This document shows, piece after piece, positions 1 to 7,794 of a DNA stretch of 10,215 nt. Source of the stretch: an uncultured Ignavibacteria bacterium. Lineage in GTDB: Bacteria > Bacteroidota > Ignavibacteria > Ignavibacteriales > Melioribacteraceae. The notes beneath the pieces are model-generated. The model saw only the letters and a list, made by a program, of their open reading frames with translations, was not told the DNA's origin and made no database searches. The stretch spans positions 1 through 10,215 of the forward strand of contig CALGLM010000399.1 in NCBI GenBank assembly GCA_937930275.1. The letters are read 5' to 3'. A program made the translations under genes and the position numbers. Position 1 is the first letter of the stretch. Every line of letters starts with the position of its first letter.

Positions 1-1311
1 TCAGATAGTTTATTTACAATGTACTGGGGAGGCACTGCTACATTTTCGCCCGAAGGAGATAAAATTGCCGTAACAGGCGGTCCTACAGAATTTAACAATT
101 TAGGGTTAAACATTCCGGAAGGAATGATTGCGAACGATTACGATACCCAATTATATTTGTACGATATAAAAACAAAACAAGTAAAAGCATGCTCAAAAGA
201 TTTTAATCCGAGTATTTCTGCAATTTATTATACTGATAAAAATACTATTTTTGTTAATACTACCGATAAAAATGTAGAACATGTATATAAATATGAAATT
301 AACCAAAATAGATATACTTTGCTTAACTTAGGTGCAGAAACAATAGGAGCTATCGATTTTGACAACAAGGGTGCAGTTGCAGTTTATTATGGAGCTACTG
401 TAAACACACCCGGAGTTGTTAAGATATTTGATATCGCCAACCAAAAATCTGAGTTATTGTTTGAACCTGAAGGTGAACAATATAAAAACATTAAATTAGG
501 AAAAGTTGAAGATTTTTCTTTTAAGGCAACTAACGGAAAAACAATTGAAGGATTTGTACACTACCCCGTAGATTACGACCCTAATAAAAAATACCCTTGT
601 ATTGTTTATTATTACGGAGGAACAACTCCGGTTGAAAAGGAATTTGAAGGACGTTACCCAAAAAACATTTGGGCAGCAAACGGTTATTTTGTTTATGTGC
701 TTGAACCAAGCGGTTGTACGGGATATGGGCAAGAATTTAGTGCATACCACGTTAACGATTGGGGAACAATTACGGCTGAAGAAATTATTGAAGGAACTAA
801 AGCACTGTTAAATGAGTATAAAGCAATAGATTCAAAAAGTTTAGGCTGCATCGGGGCGTCATACGGCGGTTTTATGACATTAAATTTGATTACAAAAACT
901 AATATTTTTTCTGCTGCCGTATCACATGCCGGTATTTCTGCTCTTTCAAGTTATTGGGGTAACGGTTATTGGGGTTATACTTATAGCGCTGTTGCTACAG
1001 CAAATAGCTTTCCTTGGAATAGAAAGGATATTTACGTTAACAATAGTTCGCTTTTTAATGCCGATAAAATTACTACTCCGTTGTTATTATTACACGGTAA
1101 TTCCGATACAAACGTGCCACCGGGTGAAAGCATGCAGATGTACACAGCTTTAAAACTTTTGGGAAAAGATGTTGAATTAATTGAAGTTGACGGTCAAGAC
1201 CATCATATTTTAGAGTATGATAAGCGTATTATTTGGTCAAAAACAATATTAGCATACTTTGATAAATATCTTAAAAAAGATTCTTCTTGGTGGAAATTTT
1301 TATACAAATAA
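1..1311 (+). CDS. S9-family serine peptidase (prolyl oligopeptidase/DPP4-like), 5' partial
   Basis: The frame is open to the window edge (SDSLFT precedes the first Met at base 19), so the N-terminus is missing and that Met is probably internal. The first ~160 residues visible look like the end of a beta-propeller of the kind that gates S9 peptidases (FSPEGDKIAVTGG, DTQLYLYDIKT). The rest is the alpha/beta-hydrolase domain. The triad is visible: nucleophile Ser in GASYGGF (codon 859-861), Asp in HGNSDTNVPP (1105-1107) and His in GQDHHI (1201-1203). The C-terminus (FDKYLKKDSSWWKFLY) resembles Bacteroidota S9 peptidases. The family cleaves short peptides, often after proline or as di/tripeptidyl peptidases, and is usually exported to the periplasm; the signal peptide would lie outside the window. 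The His is followed by His where DPP4 has Gly. It is probably cotranscribed with the M23 gene 11 bases downstream. Substrate specificity cannot be read from the sequence. Confidence 0.93.
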   Translation, partial: SDSLFTMYWGGTATFSPEGDKIAVTGGPTEFNNLGLNIPEGMIANDYDTQLYLYDIKTKQVKACSKDFNPSISAIYYTDKNTIFVNTTDKNVEHVYKYEINQNRYTLLNLGAETIGAIDFDNKGAVAVYYGATVNTPGVVKIFDIANQKSELLFEPEGEQYKNIKLGKVEDFSFKATNGKTIEGFVHYPVDYDPNKKYPCIVYYYGGTTPVEKEFEGRYPKNIWAANGYFVYVLEPSGCTGYGQEFSAYHVNDWGTITAEEIIEGTKALLNEYKAIDSKSLGCIGASYGGFMTLNLITKTNIFSAAVSHAGISALSSYWGNGYWGYTYSAVATANSFPWNRKDIYVNNSSLFNADKITTPLLLLHGNSDTNVPPGESMQMYTALKLLGKDVELIEVDGQDHHILEYDKRIIWSKTILAYFDKYLKKDSSWWKFLYK

Positions 1312-1322
1312 TTGGAAAATTA

Positions 1323-2555
1323 ATGAGTAAGTACTTTTATACACTAATAATTACTATTATATTTTTAAGTTTCGGTTGTGCAGAAAAAAATGAAGTTAAA
1401 AAACACATTACACTGAATAAACAAATAAATAAAAACATTTTCAAATTAAATACTGCCGGATTACAAGAAGACATAGAATCAATAAAACTCGGACAAAATA
1501 TTACAGAAATATTATCACAGTATAATATTCCGAATATTTATTCGTTAACTCAAAATATTGATAAAATATTCCCTGTTACTAAATTTAATTCCGGGCACGA
1601 TTATTATATTTATTCAACCGATGATAGTTCAAAAACCGTTAAGTATTTTGTTTATGAAATAAATAAAAAAGATTTTTTAGTTGTAGATTTCTCCGATTCC
1701 GTTAAAATTTATAAGGACGTAAAAGAAGTTACGTATAAAGAGCATGCGGTAACCGGTATGATTGATTATTCTTTATTCACGACTATTAACAAGTTAAATT
1801 TAAGTGATGCTTTAGCTTTTAAGTTGAGCGAAATTTTTGGTTGGCAAATTGATTTTTATGCATTACAGGAAGGGGACTTCTTTTCTGTTATTTTTGAAGA
1901 AGAATATGTCGGTGATAAACTTGCAGATATAGGAACAATTAAAGCTGCATATTTTAATCATACAAACAAAGAATATTACGGATTTGCCTTCGAAATAGAT
2001 GATAAAATTGAATATTACGATAAAGACGGCAATAGTTTAAGACGTGCTTTTTTAAAAGCTCCCTTAAAGTTTACAAGAATAAGTTCTAAATTTACAAATG
2101 CACGTTTTCATCCGGTATTAAAAGTTTTCCGTCCTCATACGGGTATTGATTATGCAGCCCCGATAGGAACCCCGGTTCAATCAGTAGGTGAAGGAATAGT
2201 AATTGAAGCCGGATATAAAGGTGGTGCGGGCAATTACGTTAGAATAAAACATCCTAACGGATATTTATCCGGTTATATGCACTTATCAAAATACGGACAA
2301 GGAATAAGAGCGGGTGCACGTGTTAAACAAGGTGATGTAATAGGATATGTAGGAAGTACAGGATTATCTACCGGTCCGCATTTAGATTTCCGATTCTGGA
2401 AAGGGAACACTCCGATTAATTATTTAACAATGGATTTCCCCTCTTCTATGCCGATAGATAAAAAATACGAAAAAGAATTTACAGCACTTAAAGAATCTTT
2501 GACAAGAAGACTTGAATTATTGGATAAGCCCGTAAATTTTACAGTAAAACTATAA
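1323..2555 (+). CDS. M23-family metallopeptidase lipoprotein (MepM/Csd3-like murein endopeptidase)
   Basis: 410 residues. I chose the ATG at 1323 over an in-frame ATG at 1287: it avoids overlapping the S9 gene, sits just after a weak GGAAAA, and puts the signal peptide first. Residues 1-19 form a signal peptide ending in LSFGC, a relaxed lipobox, so a lipid-anchored envelope protein is likely. The middle (~30-245) resembles the N-terminal domains of MepM/Csd3 enzymes (TINKLNLSDALAFKLSEIFGWQIDF). The M23 (LytM) domain spans ~255-375, with H272 and D276 in HTGID, H320 in YMHLS and H353 in GPHLDF. Such enzymes cut peptide crosslinks in peptidoglycan. The oddity is D355, where the usual HxH zinc ligand is His. 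I recall Cys or Asp variants in relatives from this superphylum but cannot verify that here, so activity is likely but unproven. Its last 6 bases overlap the 3' end of the convergent Rrf2 gene. Confidence 0.92.
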   Translation: MSKYFYTLIITIIFLSFGCAEKNEVKKHITLNKQINKNIFKLNTAGLQEDIESIKLGQNITEILSQYNIPNIYSLTQNIDKIFPVTKFNSGHDYYIYSTDDSSKTVKYFVYEINKKDFLVVDFSDSVKIYKDVKEVTYKEHAVTGMIDYSLFTTINKLNLSDALAFKLSEIFGWQIDFYALQEGDFFSVIFEEEYVGDKLADIGTIKAAYFNHTNKEYYGFAFEIDDKIEYYDKDGNSLRRAFLKAPLKFTRISSKFTNARFHPVLKVFRPHTGIDYAAPIGTPVQSVGEGIVIEAGYKGGAGNYVRIKHPNGYLSGYMHLSKYGQGIRAGARVKQGDVIGYVGSTGLSTGPHLDFRFWKGNTPINYLTMDFPSSMPIDKKYEKEFTALKESLTRRLELLDKPVNFTVKL

Positions 2556-2981
2556 AGTATTAATTTTTGCAATAACTTTATCTTTAACATCGGATAAAGA
2601 TTGCTCACTTAACATCTTAAAAGCTTCGTCTCTAATTTTGCCCCAAGTATCGTGCACGGGACAAGGTTTTTCGTGGCTACATCCCGGAAAACCCAAAACG
2701 CATTGGTTAAAAACATTTAGTCCGTCCAAAGACTTCACTATATCAATTAGTTTAATTTCACCAGGGTTTTTTGCCAAATAAAAGCCACCGTTATGTCCTT
2801 TTTTTGAGCCGATAATACCGTCATTTGTTAATGTCTGCATTACTTTAGAAACAAACTCTTTCGGAACTTTTAATGTTTCGGCAACATAACCGGAATTAAC
2901 TAAAGCATCTTTATCTAAAGTTGAAAGTAATAGGACTGCCTGTAAACCCAATTCACATTTTTTTGAAAATATAACAGTCAT
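2550..2981 (-). CDS. Rrf2-family transcriptional regulator with probable Fe-S site
   Basis: 143 residues, normal for the family. The N-terminal winged helix-turn-helix is clear: recognition region around residues 32-50 (VAETLKVPKEFVSKVMQTL) and wing around 58-70 (KKGHNGGFYLA). Residues 94-110 carry C94, C101, C107 and H110, spaced C-x6-C-x5-C-x2-H. IscR and NsrR have C-x5-C-x5-C, so the first interval here is one residue longer, which I recall as common in Bacteroidota homologues. The likely job is redox, nitric-oxide or Fe-S sensing transcriptional control of unknown targets. It is neither IscR nor NsrR with certainty, and no isc/suf gene is visible nearby. The gene follows the secF terminator by ~25 bases and converges on the M23 gene, overlapping it by 6 bases at the stop codons. 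The ribosome binding site is weak, with only an AGAG about 10 bases before ATG. Confidence 0.93.
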   Translation of the reverse strand: MTVIFSKKCELGLQAVLLLSTLDKDALVNSGYVAETLKVPKEFVSKVMQTLTNDGIIGSKKGHNGGFYLAKNPGEIKLIDIVKSLDGLNVFNQCVLGFPGCSHEKPCPVHDTWGKIRDEAFKMLSEQSLSDVKDKVIAKINTL

Positions 2982-3005
2982 TTATTATTAACTCTGTTTT
3001 ATAAC

Positions 3006-3036
3006 AAAAAAACTGCTCAATATTATTTTTGAGCAG
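3006..3036 (-). terminator. Rho-independent terminator after secF
   Basis: An 8-bp stem (CTGCTCAA at 3013-3020 paired with TTGAGCAG at 3029-3036) closes an 8-base loop. On the reverse strand it is followed directly by seven T (3012-3006). It lies 17 bases past the secF stop and would end the ribosomal/sec transcript before the Rrf2 gene. There is also a T run on the forward side (3038-3042), so it may work in both directions. Confidence 0.9.
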
Positions 3037-3052
3037 CTTTTTATGCATTATA

Positions 3053-4186
3053 TTAAAATGATATTTTATCACCCTTTTTAAGAGTATAATCCAAAACAAA
3101 AGCACTTGCTACGAAAACTGAAGAGTAAGTACCGTAAACAATACCGAAGAATAAACAGAATGCAAAACCCATTAAAACTTCACCGCCAAATATTAACAAT
3201 ACTATAACACTTATTAAAGTGGTAAAGCTGGTCATAATTGTACGTCTTAATGTTTTGTTAATTGCATTATTCATATTTTCTTGAATTTCAGCAGTTTTGT
3301 GTATCTTAAAGTTTTCTCTAATACGGTCAAATATAATAACGGTATCGTTAATTGAATAACCTACTAAAGTTAAAAACGCAGCAACAACACTAACAGAAAT
3401 TTCTAAGTTAAGCCCCGGAATCAAGTTATACAACCAGGCAAACATTCCTAATGTAATAACCACATCGTGGAACAATGCTATTACCGCACCGATAGAGAAT
3501 GTAAACTTAAAACGGAAACCTAAGTAAATCATAATAACAAGTAACGATAACCCGACCGCAACTAATGCGTCACGTTTTAATTCACCGCCTACTTTTGGAC
3601 CGACAACTGTTTCACGTACAATATTAAAATTATTATTTTTAATATCTGCAGAAAAGTTTTCTTTAATCCAATCTGAGATACCTACACGAACTGATATTTT
3701 TTTATTATCGGGGCTTTGCTCAACAAGTGATGCTTGGAAACCTTGTTCGTTTAATTTTTCGTAAACCAAATTTGCATAGGAAGAAGAATCAAATTCAAAA
3801 ACAACAAAGTTGTTAGTTGTTTCTGCAACTTTTTTGTTTGTTGTTAATATTCCGTCAATCGCTTTTTCAATACCCGCAGTAACTTTTGGGAATACATTTT
3901 TTGGAATTTCTTGTAAATCGGTTCTTAATAAAACGCCGGATTCTCCGCCGAAAGTCTTAATTTCAACGTTACCGAGTCCCAATTTATCAAATTCTTTTCT
4001 TACTTCATTAATTTGTATCGGTTTTTCAAACTGTAATGCAATTTCAGTACCACCTTTAAAGTCAATACCGAATTGTAAACCTCTTATAATAATTCCAACT
4101 ATACTAAGAATAAACAAGGTAGCGGAAATTACATAAAACATTTTCCTTTTACCTAAAAAATCAATTTGATTATCAAATATATTCAT
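3053..4186 (-). CDS. secF: Protein translocase subunit SecF
   Basis: 377 residues. SecF pairs with SecD in the inner membrane and uses the proton motive force to help pull preproteins through SecYEG late in export. Visible hallmarks: first membrane helix ~15-35, the DFKGG motif at 42-46, a periplasmic domain to ~200, then five membrane helices (~207-223, 229-251, 262-282, 316-333, 337-365). The family signature GYSINDTVIIFDRIREN starts at 276. The protein is full length. The ATG is preceded by GGGAG about 11 bases upstream, and the secD stop is 21 bases before it, so the two are cotranslated from one mRNA. A strong terminator follows. The split secD/secF arrangement differs from the fused SecDF of most Bacteroidetes proper. 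Confidence 0.98.
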   Translation of the reverse strand: MNIFDNQIDFLGKRKMFYVISATLFILSIVGIIIRGLQFGIDFKGGTEIALQFEKPIQINEVRKEFDKLGLGNVEIKTFGGESGVLLRTDLQEIPKNVFPKVTAGIEKAIDGILTTNKKVAETTNNFVVFEFDSSSYANLVYEKLNEQGFQASLVEQSPDNKKISVRVGISDWIKENFSADIKNNNFNIVRETVVGPKVGGELKRDALVAVGLSLLVIMIYLGFRFKFTFSIGAVIALFHDVVITLGMFAWLYNLIPGLNLEISVSVVAAFLTLVGYSINDTVIIFDRIRENFKIHKTAEIQENMNNAINKTLRRTIMTSFTTLISVIVLLIFGGEVLMGFAFCLFFGIVYGTYSSVFVASAFVLDYTLKKGDKISF

Positions 4187-4207
4187 TTGTCAATTATCTC
4201 CCAATCG

Positions 4208-6115
4208 CTATACTATTTTTAATTTCATGCCTTTTACAGCCATAAGCTCTAATACTACACGAGATATAACCAAAGCACTAAATAATGTTGAGCCGATACC
4301 TATCATAAGTGTTAATGCAAAACCTTGAATAGGACCACTGCCAAATTGATAAAGTATTATACCTGTAAAAAATGTAGTAATGTTTGAGTCGAAGATAGCT
4401 GAAAACGAATTTGAAAATCCGCTGTCAATTGCAGCCTTAAATGTTTTTCCGCTTCTCATCTCTTCACGCATACGCTCGTAGATAATTACGTTAGCATCAA
4501 CCGCCATACCCATTGTAAGTACTATACCTGCTATACCGGGTAAGGTTAATGTTGCCTGGAAACCTGCAAGAATACCAAGAGTAAATAAGATTGTAAACAA
4601 TAAACCGAAATCGGCAACCATACCTAACTGTCTATAGTAAATTAACATAAATACGGCAACTAATAAAAAGCCCAATAATGCGGAATTAAATCCTTGTGTA
4701 ATACTATCTTGTCCCAATGACGGACCGACGGTACGTTCTTCAATAACATCAATAGGAGCCGGTAATGCACCTGCTTTTAATACAATTTCAAGTAACTTTG
4801 CTTCTTCCAAATTTGCCATTCCGGAAATTTGAGAACTTCCCGAAGGAATTTTCGATTTAATTTCGGGTGCGGAATATATTACACCGTCTAACATGATGGC
4901 ACATCTTCTACCGATATTACCACCGGTAATGCGTGACCACTCTCTTGCGCCTTCGCTATCCATTTGCATATTTACTATTGCAGCTGTTGTCTGCTGGTCG
5001 ATGTTAGCCATAGCGTCAACAACTTTATCACCGGTTAACTCCGGATTTTTATTTACAAAATAAACTTTGTAAAGTTTTTCACCTTGAGATTCAATTTCAG
5101 GTTTAGCACTAAAAATAAATTCACTATTATCGGGAATTACACGCTGTACGTCTTCACGGCTTAATATTTGAACCAATTTGGATTTATCTTTTTCGTTAAC
5201 GTAACTTTCTAAAAACTGACCGCGTGTATTTACCATTACAAGTCCAAAAAACGGATGTTGTTTTACAAATTCTTCTTTTGAAAGGTCTTTTTCATTTGTA
5301 GAGTCAGCTTTAGCAACTAAAGTAGTATCTATTGCACCGGTACTATCAAACTGAATTTTGCCGGCTAATAAATCATCAATACGCTGCATAACAGGAACTG
5401 TTACATCCCCTTCTTTAACTAAACGAAATTCCAATAATGCACTACCTTGAACAAGTCTTTTGGCTTCTTCTTCTTTAGCAACACCTGGTAATTCAACTAC
5501 AATCCTACGTGAACCTTGTTTTTGAATGCTCGGTTCAGATACACCGTATTGGTCAACTCTGTTACGAATAATTTCGATTGCACGGGCAACTGCATCGTCT
5601 TCCTGTTTCTGCAAATTGGAAATAATTTTAGCATCATCATCTCGTATAGTGCCGAAATAGCGGCTTAATCTTTTTCCTTTTGCCTGCAGTTTAGAAGCAA
5701 GAACGTTAACAATATTTTCATCGGTAATTTTAACTTGGTCTTGTGCTTCTTTTATTGCTGTATTAAATTCTTTATCTGGATCTTTTGCTAATTTTTCAAG
5801 CAATTTTCCGGTATTTACTTCCATTACCAAATACATACCGCCTTGTAAGTCCAAGCCAAGTTTCATACGTTTTTCACGCGCAGATTTATAACCGGCATCA
5901 TTGTTTTTTATGCTGTCTTCTTTGGTAAGGGCTAATTTTCTTAAATCAGAAGCAGAAATTGTAGGATTAAGTTTTTTAATCTCTTTTTTGTAGCTTTCAA
6001 TTTTTGTTCTAATTTCTTTGTTATTTTGATAATCCTTAAATGTCGGATAAAGCAGATATATACTTAAGCCGGCAAAAAAGAGAATCATAAAAAGTCTAAA
6101 TCTTAGTTCTTTCAT
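4208..6115 (-). CDS. secD: Protein translocase subunit SecD
   Basis: 635 residues. Inner-membrane partner of SecF in proton-driven late-stage Sec export. It has a membrane helix at ~7-24, a charged linker, the LGLDLQGG motif at 86-93, a large periplasmic P1 region with RNRVDQYGVSEPSIQKQG and VVELPGV, and five C-terminal helices (~479-493, 499-519, 523-545, 570-590, 596-623). GMAVDANVIIYERMREE includes D540, the position matching the Asp needed for proton coupling in characterised SecD proteins. The P1 region has a lysine/aspartate-rich insertion around 255-285, which I read as linker variation. There is no Shine-Dalgarno sequence before the ATG, only an A-rich leader. The gene follows rplI by 80 bases containing a hairpin, so its expression may be partly uncoupled from the ribosomal genes. 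Confidence 0.98.
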   Translation of the reverse strand: MKELRFRLFMILFFAGLSIYLLYPTFKDYQNNKEIRTKIESYKKEIKKLNPTISASDLRKLALTKEDSIKNNDAGYKSAREKRMKLGLDLQGGMYLVMEVNTGKLLEKLAKDPDKEFNTAIKEAQDQVKITDENIVNVLASKLQAKGKRLSRYFGTIRDDDAKIISNLQKQEDDAVARAIEIIRNRVDQYGVSEPSIQKQGSRRIVVELPGVAKEEEAKRLVQGSALLEFRLVKEGDVTVPVMQRIDDLLAGKIQFDSTGAIDTTLVAKADSTNEKDLSKEEFVKQHPFFGLVMVNTRGQFLESYVNEKDKSKLVQILSREDVQRVIPDNSEFIFSAKPEIESQGEKLYKVYFVNKNPELTGDKVVDAMANIDQQTTAAIVNMQMDSEGAREWSRITGGNIGRRCAIMLDGVIYSAPEIKSKIPSGSSQISGMANLEEAKLLEIVLKAGALPAPIDVIEERTVGPSLGQDSITQGFNSALLGFLLVAVFMLIYYRQLGMVADFGLLFTILFTLGILAGFQATLTLPGIAGIVLTMGMAVDANVIIYERMREEMRSGKTFKAAIDSGFSNSFSAIFDSNITTFFTGIILYQFGSGPIQGFALTLMIGIGSTLFSALVISRVVLELMAVKGMKLKIV

Positions 6116-6170
6116 AATTTCATTATGATTTAATTATTAAATGGTAAATTAAATGAACATTTACAAATAT

Positions 6171-6191
6171 TAAACCGGCTAAAAAGCCGGT
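6171..6191 (-). terminator. Intercistronic hairpin between rplI and secD (weak or partial terminator)
   Basis: A perfect 7-bp GC-rich stem (ACCGGCT at 6174-6180, AGCCGGT at 6185-6191) closes a 4-base loop. It begins 5 bases beyond the rplI stop codon. On the transcribed strand it is followed by TTTAATATTTG, a poor U tract. It could be a leaky terminator lowering secDF relative to rplI, or an mRNA-stabilising 3' end. The remaining ~55 bases before secD are AT-rich; I see no convincing promoter there, though a weak one is possible. Confidence 0.6.
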
Positions 6192-6195
6192 AAAA

Positions 6196-6645
6196 TTATG
6201 CGTCTTCCTTAACAACCCAAGTTTTAACAACTGCAATAACTTTTGGGTGTAATTTTACGTTTACGTCATGTATTCCTAATGCTTTAATAGGTTCAGCTAA
6301 ATCGATTTTGCGTTTATCGATATCAAAACCTTTTGTATTTAATGCTGCAGCAACGTCTTGAGCTGTTACAGAACCAAATAATTTTTCTTCTTCACCTACT
6401 TTTACTAAAATAGATACAGATGTTTTTTCCAATTCTACTTTTAATTTATTAGCTGCTTCAAGTTCTTTTACTTCTTTAGCTGCTGCTTGTTTTTTCTCTT
6501 CTTTTAAGGCATTAATGTTTCCTTCTGTAGCTAAGTAAGCTAATTGTCTCGGAATTAAATAATTAAGTGCATAACCATCTTTTACTTCAACTACAGTTCC
6601 TACTTCACCTAAATTTTCGAAGTGTTTTCTTAATATTACTTTCAT
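6196..6645 (-). CDS. rplI: 50S ribosomal protein L9
   Basis: 149 residues, the usual L9 length. The N-terminal rRNA-binding domain starts MKVILRKHFENLGEVG and contains the signature GYALNYLIPRQLA (24-36). A long charged helix (~45-75) connects to the C-terminal domain with LFGSVTAQDV around 89-98 and the LHPKV segment near 132. L9 binds 23S rRNA near the L1 stalk and helps limit frameshifting. The ATG is preceded by AGGAGA about 9 bases upstream. It is 18 bases downstream of rpsR, as in the common bacterial rpsF-(ssb)-rpsR-rplI cluster. Confidence 0.98.
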   Translation of the reverse strand: MKVILRKHFENLGEVGTVVEVKDGYALNYLIPRQLAYLATEGNINALKEEKKQAAAKEVKELEAANKLKVELEKTSVSILVKVGEEEKLFGSVTAQDVAAALNTKGFDIDKRKIDLAEPIKALGIHDVNVKLHPKVIAVVKTWVVKEDA

Positions 6646-6663
6646 CTAAAATTTCTCCTATAA

Positions 6664-6873
6664 TTATTTAATTGCTTCGGAAACATAAGGCATAATAGCA
6701 ATCTGTCTTGCTCTTTTTATAGCCGTTACTAATTCTCTGTGCTGCTTTGCGCTTAATCCCGTAATTCTACGAGGAATTATTTTTCCTTGGTCCGTTACAA
6801 ATTTAATTAATTTTTTTGCGTCTTTGTAATCGATATATTCTTCTATTACTCTTTTAACTCTTTTAGTTTTCAT
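6664..6873 (-). CDS. rpsR: 30S ribosomal protein S18
   Basis: 69 residues, slightly short as S18 varies at the N-terminus. The core signature is clear: [19 protein letters not shown], then [32 protein letters not shown]18 binds 16S rRNA as a heterodimer with S6, which is encoded two genes upstream. No cysteine is present, so this is the zinc-free form. A GGAG lies about 10 bases before the ATG. The gap to ssb is 20 bases. Confidence 0.98.
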   Translation of the reverse strand: MKTKRVKRVIEEYIDYKDAKKLIKFVTDQGKIIPRRITGLSAKQHRELVTAIKRARQIAIMPYVSEAIK

Positions 6874-6893
6874 TTTTATATTACTCCGATTTT

Positions 6894-7358
6894 TTAATCT
6901 TTAATTAAGCTTGATTCTTCGTCAGTTAAAAATTTATCAAACGAATTATCTTCAAAGCTGGAATCATCAAGCTCCGCATCTTGGCTAATACCAATATCAT
7001 CCGGCAACTTGCTGTATTTATTCAAAAATTGAATTCTTTTAGCTTTAATTTCAACCACGGTTCTATTTTTACCGTCTTCAGTTTTAAATGTGCGACTTTG
7101 CAATTCACCGTCAATTAAAACAGCACTTCCTTTAATCAATCTGTCTTTGCAGCTATCCGCCAATTTATTCCATGCTACTACTCCTACATAACAAACATCT
7201 TCTTGCCAATTATTACCGCTATCTTTATAACGTCTGTTAACAGCAACATGAAAATTTACTACAGGTGTACTATTGGATGTTTGACGAAACACCGGATCTT
7301 TAGTTAAATTACCGGCAACAATCACACTATTAAGTTCAGGCATCTTTAATTCAGCCAT
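6894..7358 (-). CDS. ssb: Single-stranded DNA-binding protein, lacking the usual acidic-Phe tip
   Basis: 154 residues. An OB fold spans about residues 8-113 ([64 protein letters not shown]). It binds single-stranded DNA, normally as a tetramer, in replication and repair. The tail (~114-154) is acidic and low complexity but ends [12 protein letters not shown] rather than the DDDIPF-type tip that recruits partner proteins in most bacterial SSBs. The stop is followed by normal intergenic sequence with its own ribosome binding site, so I see no frameshift that would restore the tip. GGAGG (7365-7369) lies 6 bases before the ATG and decides this start over Met6. Its place between rpsF and rpsR is a widespread arrangement. 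Confidence 0.95.
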   Translation of the reverse strand: MAELKMPELNSVIVAGNLTKDPVFRQTSNSTPVVNFHVAVNRRYKDSGNNWQEDVCYVGVVAWNKLADSCKDRLIKGSAVLIDGELQSRTFKTEDGKNRTVVEIKAKRIQFLNKYSKLPDDIGISQDAELDDSSFEDNSFDKFLTDEESSLIKD

Positions 7359-7364
7359 ACCTTT

Positions 7365-7369
7365 CCTCC
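7365..7369 (-). promoter_or_regulatory. Strong Shine-Dalgarno of ssb
   Basis: GGAGG on the reverse strand, 6 bases before the ssb ATG. It fixes the first Met as the start. Canonical sites like this are notable because many Bacteroidetes genes lack them. Confidence 0.85.
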
Positions 7370-7385
7370 GTTAACTGAATTTAGT

Positions 7386-7790
7386 TTACTTCTGACCTTC
7401 GTCACTAACCTTATCGCTGCTATTTGAGTTTTCATCGTTTGCTTGTGCGGCAAGTTCACTTGCTTTACCTTTTTGCGATTCAAAATACTCAAGTGCTTCT
7501 TTGGTTAATTCGACTGTCAAAAAGCGAATTACTGTTTCGTCTAATCGGTATACTCTTTCAATGCGTGTAATCGCTTCGGTGGGGGCTGCAAAACGAATAA
7601 CTACATAATATCCGCTTTTTGCTTTCTCAATCGGGTAAGCTAATCTTTTTCTTCCCCATTTGTCCAAGTCTTTTATTTCACCGCCATAAGATTTTATGCT
7701 TTCTAAAATCTTATTTAGTGAAACTTCGATTTGTTCGTCTTCAAGTGTAGCATTTAAAATAATTACACTTTCATAGTTTTTTACTTTCAC
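7386..7790 (-). CDS. rpsF: 30S ribosomal protein S6
   Basis: 134 residues. The S6 fold covers residues ~1-95: YESVIILNATLEDEQIE, then DKWGRKRLAYPIEKAKSGYYVVIRF, then IERVYRLDETVIRFLTVEL. S6 binds S18 on the 16S rRNA platform. The C-terminal ~35 residues are a polar, acidic, probably disordered tail (SELAAQANDENSNSSDK), a common variable extension. The start codon is GTG (7790-7788), chosen because GGGAGG sits 5 bases upstream and no in-frame ATG lies near. It is the first gene of the ribosomal/ssb/sec transcript, 27 bases before ssb, and its leader is structured, which suggests S6:S18 feedback control. Confidence 0.97.
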   Translation of the reverse strand: MKVKNYESVIILNATLEDEQIEVSLNKILESIKSYGGEIKDLDKWGRKRLAYPIEKAKSGYYVVIRFAAPTEAITRIERVYRLDETVIRFLTVELTKEALEYFESQKGKASELAAQANDENSNSSDKVSDEGQK

Positions 7791-7794
7791 TTTT

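Noticed and set aside
496..1153. Short open frames on both strands within the S9 peptidase
   Set aside because: Alternative frames of a clear peptidase domain with an intact catalytic triad.
1287..1322. ATG at 1287 as the M23 start
   Set aside because: It would overlap the S9 gene by 25 bases and push the lipoprotein signal peptide away from the N-terminus; ATG at 1323 fits the signal peptide.
2420..2608. Reverse-strand 62-codon frame across the M23/Rrf2 junction
   Set aside because: Overlaps the ends of two confident genes in other frames; compositional shadow.
3810..4136. Open frame of 108 codons on the forward strand
   Set aside because: Antisense to secF; no family resemblance, explained as a shadow of the real gene.
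6874..6900. Frameshift explaining the missing SSB C-terminal tip
   Set aside because: The 20 bases after the stop hold only the rpsR ribosome binding site and spacer; no alternative frame encodes an acidic-Pro-Phe tip.
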